A stretch of DNA of 12,531 nt from CAVYVZ01 sp050748045 (GTDB taxonomy: Bacteria; Acidobacteriota; Vicinamibacteria; Vicinamibacterales; UBA2999): assembly GCA_050748045.1 (NCBI GenBank), contig JBOGIW010000353.1:1-12531 (forward strand), read 5' to 3'. Positions 7,466 through 12,531 of this stretch are shown here, one piece after another. The translations under genes were made by a program, and so were the position numbers. Below the pieces are notes generated by a model. The model searched no databases. It saw nothing but the letters and a program-made list of their open reading frames with translations, and was not told the origin of the DNA. Numbering within the stretch: position 1 is the stretch's first letter; each line of letters starts with the position of its first letter.

Positions 7466-8806
7466 CTACTTGAAAGACTCCAGAAAACTATTGATCAGGC
7501 TGTTGAAATCTCCGTCCCGTTTTCGCATGACCTCAACTTTCTTAATGGAGTGGATGACGGTCGAGTGGTGCTTTCCCCCAAAACTGCGTCCGATCTCGGG
7601 CAGCGACGCATGAGTGAGTGACTTGCAGAGGTACATCGCCACCTGCCGCGGCATCGCGATCGACTTCGAGTTGTTTCTGGATTTCAGCTCTCCCACTTTG
7701 AGCTGGTAGTAATCCGAGACGAACTTCTGAATCGTCTCGATCGTGACCGCGCGATCGTCCTGGTCGAGAACGTTCTTCAGGACTTCCTGCGCGAGCTCCA
7801 GCGACAGCTCGCGTCCGGTGAGCGAGGCGAACGCGATGAGCCGGATCAGCGATCCTTCGAGCTCGCGGATGTTCGACTTGATGCGGGAGCCGATGTAGAG
7901 CGCCACGTTGTCGGGCAGCGGAATGGCCTCGCTCTCCGCCTTCTTCTTGAGAATGGCCACCTTCGTCTCGAGATCCGGCGATTGGATGTCGGCGATGAGG
8001 CCCCACTCGAAGCGCGAGCGCAGCCGCTCTTCGAGCTGCGTGATCTCGTGGGGTGGACGGTCGCTGCTCAGGACGATCTGCTTCTGCGCGTCGTAGAGCG
8101 CGTTGAACGTATGGAAGAACTCCGTCTGCGTGCCTTCCTTGCCCGACACGAACTGAATGTCGTCGACGAGCAGCACGTCGACGCTGCGGTAGCGCTCGCG
8201 GAAGTCGAGGATGCGATCGAAGCGCAGGGCGTTGATCATCTCGTTCATGAAGCGCTCGGACGAGATGTAGGTGAGCCGCAACGACGGATCGTGCCGCAGC
8301 ACGTACTGGCCGATGGCGTGCATCAGGTGCGTCTTGCCGAGTCCCACGCCGCCGTAGATGAACAGCGGATTGTACGATCGCGATGGAGCTTCGGCGACGG
8401 CACGGCACGCGGCGTGCGCGAACTGGTTCGACGTACCGACGATGAAGGTGTCGAAGGTGTACCGGGGGTTCAGCCCTCCCGTGGAGGTGAGGCCGCTCCC
8501 TGAGAACTCGGCGGCGACCGCGGTCGTGGCAGGCTGGTCTTCAGAGGGCGGCGCCGCCGCGGAGGTCCCCTCGGACACGAAGTGCACTTTGCTGTCGCTG
8601 CGCTCGACTTCGGTCAGCGCCTCGGTGAGCACCACCGAGTAGTGCTTCGTCAGCCAGTCTTTGAAGAGCGTGTTCGGCACGAGCACGGTGATGGTCTGGC
8701 CCGAATCGCTGACCAGGCTCGTGGGCTTGAACCAGGTATAGAAGCTGTGGCGGTTGACTTTCGTCTCGATCCGGCCGAGGACCTGGTCCCAGATGCTGGC
8801 GGCCAT
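7466..8806 (-). CDS. dnaA: Chromosomal replication initiator DnaA
   Basis: 446 residues from the ATG at 8804-8806. DnaA is the AAA+ initiator that binds DnaA boxes, melts the origin and loads helicase. Domain I is at 1-75 (SIWDQVLGRIETKV at the front). Domain II is a short Ala/Ser/Thr-rich linker at about 80-110. Domain III has Walker A GGVGLGKT (152-159), Walker B LLVDDIQF (212-219) and the arginine-finger region RLRSRFEWGL (261-270). Domain IV has the DNA-binding signature SLPEIGRSFGGKHHSTVIHS (401-420). Length is normal for the family. A GTG 15 codons upstream (8851) is open in frame, but neither start has a clear Shine-Dalgarno; the ATG gives the family-like N-terminus. It is divergent from rpmH, with DnaA boxes about 80 bases upstream that suggest autoregulation. 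Confidence 0.98.
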   Translation of the reverse strand: MAASIWDQVLGRIETKVNRHSFYTWFKPTSLVSDSGQTITVLVPNTLFKDWLTKHYSVVLTEALTEVERSDSKVHFVSEGTSAAAPPSEDQPATTAVAAEFSGSGLTSTGGLNPRYTFDTFIVGTSNQFAHAACRAVAEAPSRSYNPLFIYGGVGLGKTHLMHAIGQYVLRHDPSLRLTYISSERFMNEMINALRFDRILDFRERYRSVDVLLVDDIQFVSGKEGTQTEFFHTFNALYDAQKQIVLSSDRPPHEITQLEERLRSRFEWGLIADIQSPDLETKVAILKKKAESEAIPLPDNVALYIGSRIKSNIRELEGSLIRLIAFASLTGRELSLELAQEVLKNVLDQDDRAVTIETIQKFVSDYYQLKVGELKSRNNSKSIAMPRQVAMYLCKSLTHASLPEIGRSFGGKHHSTVIHSIKKVEVMRKRDGDFNSLINSFLESFK

Positions 8807-8886
8807 ACGCTGCAACTGCGGAAAAGAAGGTTCTATGAACTTTCGCCCCACTCAGCCCAGCCGTCGTCCCATTGCCGTCGCCCCGC

Positions 8887-8918
8887 TTTTCCACAGTGTT
8901 TTCCACAGTTGTGGAAAA
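8887..8918. promoter_or_regulatory. Cluster of three DnaA boxes
   Basis: TTTTCCACA occurs on the plus strand at 8887-8895 and 8899-8907, in tandem 12 bases apart, and on the minus strand at 8910-8918. All fit TTWTNCACA. The second and third form the perfect inverted repeat TTTTCCACAGTTGTGGAAAA (9+2+9). They lie in the dnaA leader, so they could serve both origin recognition and dnaA autoregulation. Confidence 0.8.
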
Positions 8919-8961
8919 CTTGGGGAACAAACCCAAGGAAGTCCTTCGTTCGACCGGGTGC

Positions 8962-8967
8962 TGTCAA
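8962..8967 (-). promoter_or_regulatory. Possible -35 element for dnaA
   Basis: A perfect TTGACA on the minus strand, about 155 bases upstream of the dnaA ATG and just upstream of the DnaA boxes. No good -10 hexamer is found at 16-18 bases (AGGACT, GGACTT or GACTTC), so this is only a tentative promoter. Confidence 0.25.
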
Positions 8968-9029
8968 CGATCGATGGACCCGCGACTGTAGCACAAGCGG
9001 GTCGTGGGACGCGAAAGGCAGCCGTTTTG

Positions 9030-9059
9030 TTGACACTCTCAATCCGGCCCGACTAGTAT
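9030..9059 (+). promoter_or_regulatory. Sigma70-type promoter for the rpmH-rnpA-yidD-yidC operon
   Basis: -35 TTGACA (9030-9035, perfect), 18-base spacer, -10 TAGTAT (9054-9059). A start near 9066 leaves a leader of about 45 bases before the rpmH ATG at 9111. This is the best-matching promoter in the window, as expected for a ribosomal protein gene. Confidence 0.75.
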
Positions 9060-9110
9060 TGGAGGTTCATCGCAGCACGGCCGGTAGCACCTGAGACCAA
9101 GCGAAGCATC

Positions 9111-9263
9111 ATGCCGAAGGGGAAGCGCACATATCAGCCGAACACGCGCCGCCGGAAGAAGACGCACGGCTTCCGGGTGCGAATGTCCACCAAGAACGGG
9201 CGGCTCGTGCTCAAACGGCGGCGTGCCAAAGGCCGGAAGCGCCTGACGGTTGCCGACGAGTGA
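9111..9263 (+). CDS. rpmH: 50S ribosomal protein L34
   Basis: 50 residues, beginning MPKGKRTYQPNTRRRKKTHG and ending KGRKRLTVADE. The KRTYQP start, the HGFRVRMSTKNGR centre and the RRRAKGRKRL end are the L34 signature, and extreme Arg/Lys content fits its role deep in 23S rRNA. The N-terminus has PKG ahead of KRTYQP where many L34 proteins start MKRTYQP. The start ATG is fixed by this conservation, although upstream there is only a weak purine-rich AAGCGAAG. The stop overlaps the rnpA start in the string GTGA, which implies translational coupling. It is first in the rightward operon. Confidence 0.97.
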   Translation: MPKGKRTYQPNTRRRKKTHGFRVRMSTKNGRLVLKRRRAKGRKRLTVADE

Positions 9264-9661
9264 GCGAGGAAGGCCTGCCGTCGGACGAGCGGATCCGCCG
9301 CCGGTCCGAGTTCGAGCGCATTTACAAGGAAGGCGCCCGCATCTCCGGCCGGTTCATGACGGTGTTCCTGCTCGCCAATGGCGGGGCCACGCAGCGGTGT
9401 GGCGTGGCCGCCACCCGCAAGCTGGGCGGGGCCGTGGAACGCAATCGCGCCAAGCGTCTGGCGCGTGAAATCTTCAGGCACCACAAGATCACGCCCGGCT
9501 ACGACATTGTCATCGTGCCGCGCCGGGAAATGCTCGATGCCCTCTTTGCAAGCCTCGAAGCCGATTATGACCGAGCCCTCGCGCGACGTGGCACGGCCCG
9601 ACCAGGGCAGAACCCCGGGCGTCGGCGCGACGGTCGTCCTCGTCCTGCTTCGAGGGTATAA
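9260..9661 (+). CDS. rnpA: Ribonuclease P protein component
   Basis: 133 residues; the basic protein partner of RNase P RNA in tRNA 5' maturation. The start is the GTG at 9260-9262 overlapping the rpmH stop by four bases, and LPSDERIRRRSEFERIYKEG follows as in family members. The RNR motif ERNRAKRLAREIFR spans about 60-73, and GYDIVIVPR follows at 80-88. The last 25 or so residues (RRGTARPGQNPGRRR and on) are Arg/Pro/Gly-rich and outlast the usual fold of about 110-120 residues, because the gene runs about 95 bases into yidD in another frame. Confidence 0.95.
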   Translation: MSEEGLPSDERIRRRSEFERIYKEGARISGRFMTVFLLANGGATQRCGVAATRKLGGAVERNRAKRLAREIFRHHKITPGYDIVIVPRREMLDALFASLEADYDRALARRGTARPGQNPGRRRDGRPRPASRV

Positions 9662-9842
9662 GCTCCTGATTTCTCCGCTGTTTGCGAGTTCCTGCCGCTT
9701 TCAGCCCTCCTGCTCCGCTTACATGGCTGACGCGGTTCGCGCCCACGGCGCCCTGTCAGGCATCTGGCTCGGTCTCCGTCGCCTGGCCCGCTGCCATCCC
9801 TTCGGCGGCTTCGGTATCGACCCGGTCCCGCACAAGCACTAA
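9567..9842 (+). CDS. yidD: Membrane protein insertion efficiency factor YidD
   Basis: 91 residues from the ATG at 9567-9569; the family is usually about 70-85. YidD is a small amphipathic inner-membrane-associated protein that helps YidC-dependent insertion. The signature is clear: LLRGYKLLISPLF (27-39), CRFQPSCSAY (43-52, Cys43 and Cys49) and RCHPFGGFGIDPVP (75-88, Cys76). The first 20 residues are not conserved, and the true start might be a later GTG at 9588, so the N-terminus is uncertain. The frame stays open back to 9378 but only as an alternative frame of rnpA. The stop shares one base with the yidC start (TAATG), which suggests coupling. Confidence 0.9.
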   Translation: MTEPSRDVARPDQGRTPGVGATVVLVLLRGYKLLISPLFASSCRFQPSCSAYMADAVRAHGALSGIWLGLRRLARCHPFGGFGIDPVPHKH

Positions 9843-11539
9843 TGGAACGTCGGATCTTCCTCGCGGTCTTCCTGTCATTCCTCGTTGTGTATGCCTACCA
9901 GGCGCTCTTCATCCCACCGGAGCCGCCTCGCCCGAGGGAGCAGGCGGCGGAGCCGCCGCCGGCGCCTGCCGCGCCGGTCGAGCCCATCCCGACACCGGTC
10001 CCGGCGCCACCGCCGGCGGCCCGCCCGGTCGTCTCCGAAACGGCTGAGCGCGACGTGGTCATCGAGACCGACACGGTGCGCGCCGTGTTCACGAATCGGG
10101 GGGGCCGCATCAAGCAGTGGCTGCTGAAGGTCTACGCACAGGACGAATCGGGGCGCCCGGTCGACCTCGTGCCGACGAGCCTTGACCCGGACCAGCCGCT
10201 GCCGTTCTCCCTGCGCGTGGACGAGGGCAGTTTGACACGCACGCTGAACAGCGCCCTGTACCGCACGACTCACACCGGCAACGACGTCACCTTCGAGTAC
10301 GAGGACGCCTCGGGCCTCCATGTCCGGAAACAGTTCGCGCTCGATCCCGAGCGATACGTGATCACCTTCACCGCCGACGTGCGCCAGGGCCCTCAGGTTC
10401 TGAACCCGTTCGTGCAGTGGGGTCCCGGGCTCGGCGACGCCGGCGCGACGAGCGGGGGCGGCAGCTTTTTCACCGGCAACTACGTGCAGCCGCCGCAGGC
10501 GATCCTCCACGACGGCAACGACGTCGTGCGCAATGCCGCGACCAGTATCCCCGAACAACCGGTGCACGAGGGGACGTTCCGTTTCGCGGGGGTCGACGAT
10601 CACTACTTCATCGCCGCGGCGGTCAATCCGGGCCCTGCGCGCATCGAGTACCGGCAGGTGACGCTGCCGGGCTCAACCGATCCGAACACGCAGCGACAGC
10701 TCGTGGCGCACGCGTACCGCTTCCCGCAGCCCCCGAGCGGCGTGCAGTTCTTCTTCGGGCCCAAGGCGTTCGATGTCCTGAAGAGCGTGGACGCGGAGCT
10801 CGTGCGCGCGATCCACTTCGGCGTGTTCGCGTGGCTCGCCGTGCCGCTCCTGGGCGCGCTGCAGTGGGTCCATGGGTTCGTGGGCAACTATGGGTGGGCG
10901 ATCGTCATCCTCACGATCCTGATCAACCTGGCGATCTTCCCGCTGCGCCACAAGAGCGTGGTGTCGATGCGGAAGATGCAGGAGCTGCAGCCGCAACTGA
11001 AGGCCATCCAGGGCCGCTACGCCGATCTGAAGGTGACCGACCCGGCGCGCCAGAAGATGAACACGGAGGTGATGAACCTTTATCGCCAGAAGGGCGTGAA
11101 CCCGGCGAGCGGCTGCGTCCCGATGCTGCTCACGCTGCCGGTCCTGTTTGCGTTCTATTCGTTTCTCTCGGTCGCCATCGAGCTCCGCGGCGCGGCGTTT
11201 GGCCTGTGGATCACGGACCTGTCGCAACCGGATCCGTACTACGTCACGCCGATCCTGATGGCGGCGAGCATGTTCTGGCAGCAGCGGATCACGCCGACGA
11301 GCGCCGATCCGACGCAACAGCGCATCATGCTAATGATGCCGATCGTGTTCAGCGTGATGTTCCTCTCGGCGCCGAGCGGTCTCGTGTTGTACTGGTTCGT
11401 GAGCAACCTGTGGGCGATCGGCCAGCAGTACTTCACGAACTGGCTGCTGGGGCCGATGCCGGTGCATGCGGTACGGCCGGCGGCAGAGCGCCGTGTGAAG
11501 AGCGCGGGATCGGGGAAGACCGCCGGAGCGAAGAAGTAA
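9842..11539 (+). CDS. yidC: Membrane protein insertase YidC (Oxa1 family)
   Basis: 565 residues. It inserts and folds inner-membrane proteins, alone or with SecYEG. TM1 is at about 4-23. A Pro/Ala-rich tether (25-62) leads to the periplasmic P1 beta domain (about 65-315), the Gram-negative arrangement. The conserved Oxa1 core begins about 325: TM2 NYGWAIVILTILINLAIFPL (349-368), the cytoplasmic helical hairpin with SMRKMQELQPQLKAIQ (375-390), GVNPASGCVPMLL (418-430), then the last helices through PSGLVLYWFVSN (511-522), with a basic tail. The residue aligning by eye with the groove arginine of E. coli (R366) is Asn362. The start overlaps the yidD stop by one base. Confidence 0.97.
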   Translation: MERRIFLAVFLSFLVVYAYQALFIPPEPPRPREQAAEPPPAPAAPVEPIPTPVPAPPPAARPVVSETAERDVVIETDTVRAVFTNRGGRIKQWLLKVYAQDESGRPVDLVPTSLDPDQPLPFSLRVDEGSLTRTLNSALYRTTHTGNDVTFEYEDASGLHVRKQFALDPERYVITFTADVRQGPQVLNPFVQWGPGLGDAGATSGGGSFFTGNYVQPPQAILHDGNDVVRNAATSIPEQPVHEGTFRFAGVDDHYFIAAAVNPGPARIEYRQVTLPGSTDPNTQRQLVAHAYRFPQPPSGVQFFFGPKAFDVLKSVDAELVRAIHFGVFAWLAVPLLGALQWVHGFVGNYGWAIVILTILINLAIFPLRHKSVVSMRKMQELQPQLKAIQGRYADLKVTDPARQKMNTEVMNLYRQKGVNPASGCVPMLLTLPVLFAFYSFLSVAIELRGAAFGLWITDLSQPDPYYVTPILMAASMFWQQRITPTSADPTQQRIMLMMPIVFSVMFLSAPSGLVLYWFVSNLWAIGQQYFTNWLLGPMPVHAVRPAAERRVKSAGSGKTAGAKK

Positions 11540-11540
11540 A

Positions 11541-11558
11541 AGCCGGCTTCAGCCGGCT
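11541..11558 (+). repeat. Strong hairpin in the yidC-jag gap
   Basis: AGCCGGCTTCAGCCGGCT: two copies of the palindrome AGCCGGCT two bases apart. It folds as a seven-base-pair G+C-rich stem with a TTCA tetraloop. It begins one base after the yidC stop and ends 13 bases before the jag ATG. No T-tract follows, so it is not a classic terminator. It could stabilise the upstream message, tune jag translation, or be a dispersed REP-like element. Confidence 0.7.
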
Positions 11559-11571
11559 CGACAAGCGACCT

Positions 11572-12021
11572 ATGCCACTCAACGAGCACATTTCCGAGTT
11601 CGTGCAGAACGTCGTCAATGCCATGGGCCTGGCATTGACCGCGCGGATCGAGGTGACGCCCGAGGCGACGCGCATCAATCTCGAAGGCGATGATGGCGGC
11701 GCGCTGATCCGGCGAGGCGGCGAAGGCCTCCAGGCGCTGCAGCACATTGTCGCCACCGCGTTCCGAAAGCAGCTCGGCGACGACCACCGGATCGTGATCG
11801 ACTGCATGGGGTTCCGTCGCGACAAGGATGCGGAGCTGCGCCAGATGGCGAAGTACATGGCGGACAAGGCCCGCGGCACGGGCGCTCCGCAGGAGATGGG
11901 TCCGCTCAATCCGTACGAACGCCGGATCGTGCACCTCGCGATCGCCGAGCAGGACAACATGACGTCCGAGAGCGTCGGCGACGCGCACATGAAGACCGTT
12001 ATCATCTCGATGAAGAGGTAA
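11572..12021 (+). CDS. jag: Jag/KhpB-type RNA-binding protein (KH and R3H domains, no Jag_N)
   Basis: 149 residues. The family binds RNA and lies next to yidC in many genomes; KhpB partners KhpA in Gram-positives. A KH domain occupies about 1-85 (ending VIDCMGFRRDKDAELRQMA) and an R3H domain about 108-149, with the R-x3-H motif Arg117-His121 in NPYERRIVH. The usual N-terminal Jag_N domain of about 50 residues is absent, and the sequence upstream in this frame is only yidC in another frame. The KH loop reads IRRGGEGL (46-53) where IGKRGETL is typical, so the first Gly of GxxG is Arg47. The ATG lies 32 bases after yidC, without a clear Shine-Dalgarno. Family call is firm; RNA-binding ability is less certain. 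Confidence 0.92.
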   Translation: MPLNEHISEFVQNVVNAMGLALTARIEVTPEATRINLEGDDGGALIRRGGEGLQALQHIVATAFRKQLGDDHRIVIDCMGFRRDKDAELRQMAKYMADKARGTGAPQEMGPLNPYERRIVHLAIAEQDNMTSESVGDAHMKTVIISMKR

Positions 12022-12052
12022 GGGAGCAGGGAGCTCCCTTGCCGTGCTCCCT
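12021..12052 (+). promoter_or_regulatory. Competing hairpins in the jag-mnmE gap
   Basis: AGGGAGC occurs at 12021-12027 and 12028-12034. Its complement GCTCCCT occurs at 12033-12039 and 12046-12052. The 5' copies can pair with either 3' copy, so several mutually exclusive stems of 7-8 base pairs are possible, including an 8-bp outer stem 12021-12028/12045-12052. The region starts on the last base of the jag stop and ends three bases before the mnmE ATG, where a ribosome would bind. Confidence 0.55.
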
Positions 12053-12055
12053 GCG

Positions 12056-12531
12056 ATGTTTTCTCCCGACGATACGATCGTCGCCGTTGCCACGCCGCCC
12101 GGCAGGGGCGGGATCGGCGTGGTCCGGATCAGCGGGCCCTCGAGCCATGCGATCGCGCGCGCGATTCTCGGCCGCACCGATCCGCTCGAGCCGCGATACG
12201 CGACGCGTGCGCGCATCCGCCACGTGGACGAAGTCGTCGCGACGCTCTTCAAAGCGCCCCACTCCTACACCGGCGAGGACGTCGTCGAGATCAGCGCGCA
12301 CGGGAGCCCCGTCGTGCTGCGCACGATCGTCGACGCGGCAACGCGGGAAGGCGCGCGGCTCGCCGGGCCCGGAGAGTTCACGCTGCGCGCGTTCCTCAGT
12401 GGCCGGATCGATCTCGTCCAGTCGGAGGCCGTCGCGGATCTGATCGACGCGGCCACGCCGCTGCAAGCCCGGACCGCGTTCGACCAGCTCGAGGGCACCC
12501 TGACGCAGCGCATCGCCGCCATCGACGCCTC
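12056..12531 (+). CDS. mnmE: tRNA modification GTPase MnmE (N-terminal part; gene leaves the window)
   Basis: 158 residues plus two bases are visible, open to the window edge. MnmE, with MnmG, makes the carboxymethylaminomethyl group on wobble uridine 34 of certain tRNAs. The visible part is the N-terminal folate-binding domain: DTIVAVATPPGRGGIGVVRI (6-25), PHSYTGEDVVEISAHGSP (68-85) and LAGPGEFTLRAFLSGRIDL (102-120), followed by QSEAVADLI (122-130). The stretch before HVDEVV is shorter than in many homologues. The GTPase domain and C-terminal Cys motif lie outside the window. The ATG at 12056-12058 gives the family start. It has no clear Shine-Dalgarno; the 34-base gap after jag is filled by hairpin-forming repeats. 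Confidence 0.95.
   Translation, partial: MFSPDDTIVAVATPPGRGGIGVVRISGPSSHAIARAILGRTDPLEPRYATRARIRHVDEVVATLFKAPHSYTGEDVVEISAHGSPVVLRTIVDAATREGARLAGPGEFTLRAFLSGRIDLVQSEAVADLIDAATPLQARTAFDQLEGTLTQRIAAIDA

Larger units (their letters stand above)
8807..9110. other. Candidate replication origin region between dnaA and rpmH
   Basis: About 304 bases with no gene between two divergent genes. It holds three DnaA boxes (8887-8918), a six-base inverted repeat CTTGGG-7 nt-CCCAAG (8919-8937), a TTGACA in the dnaA direction (8962-8967) and the rpmH promoter (9030-9059). Divergent transcription and the flanking gene set are typical of oriC. It lacks a long A+T-rich block, so the unwinding element may be elsewhere, possibly in the dnaA/dnaN gap. 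Confidence 0.6.

Noticed and set aside
8830..8840. Inverted repeat GTTC-TAT-GAAC before dnaA as a repressor site
   Set aside because: Four-base arms are too short to exceed chance, and the orientation does not match the GAAC-N4-GTTC LexA type.
8807..8851. Longer dnaA starting at GTG 8851
   Set aside because: It has no ribosome site and adds 15 residues not typical of DnaA. It cannot be fully excluded, because the ATG also lacks a clear ribosome site.
10417..11571. Upstream extension of the jag frame through yidC
   Set aside because: The extension is an alternative frame of the conserved yidC coding region and does not resemble a Jag_N domain.

Overview
This window is the replication-origin neighbourhood of a GC-rich bacterial chromosome. 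The gene set, and a YidC with a large periplasmic domain plus a lipoprotein-type signal, point to a diderm bacterium. Protein flavour (a DnaA N-terminus rich in KVNRHSFYTWF-like residues, the YidC membrane core, a long GyrB) and high GC suggest Acidobacteriota, perhaps Vicinamibacteria. That assignment is an inference from memory of those families, not a database result. Nothing looks mobile, and I see no CRISPR array, tRNA, rRNA or insertion sequence.

Layout. Transcription diverges from the gap between dnaA and rpmH (about 8807-9110). Leftward on the minus strand run dnaA, dnaN, gyrB, gyrA and a small coiled-coil lipoprotein gene that ends at 149. Rightward on the plus strand run rpmH, rnpA, yidD, yidC, jag/khpB and the start of mnmE, which leaves the window at 12531. 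This is the classic conserved origin order, except that recF is missing between dnaN and gyrB. Nearly every gene points away from the dnaA/rpmH gap, so both replication forks would move with transcription. Positions 1-48 may hold the tail of a convergent gene.

Control signals. The dnaA/rpmH gap carries three DnaA boxes of identical core sequence (8887-8918), two in tandem and two forming a palindrome, plus a good sigma70-type promoter for rpmH (TTGACA, 18-bp spacer, TAGTAT). The dnaA/dnaN gap (7205-7465) contains an A+T-rich stretch, about 60% by hand count, with a perfect TATAAT box. A DnaA box there overlaps the likely -35. Together these suggest an origin with DnaA boxes on both sides of dnaA, and DnaA control of the dnaN-gyrB-gyrA unit.

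How the genes work together. DnaA opens the origin, DnaN clamps the polymerase, and GyrA/GyrB remove supercoils ahead of the forks. RpmH belongs to the ribosome and RnpA matures tRNA. YidD and YidC insert membrane proteins, KhpB is an RNA-binding protein, and MnmE modifies the tRNA wobble uridine.

Points worth a second look are residue-level departures in otherwise ordinary genes: Gln at GyrA position 83, Asn at the usual groove-Arg position of YidC, and a KhpB with no Jag_N domain and a broken GxxG. Also notable are the lipoprotein attached to the gyrase operon and two strong RNA hairpin regions before jag and mnmE. I do not see a wholly new multi-gene system here.
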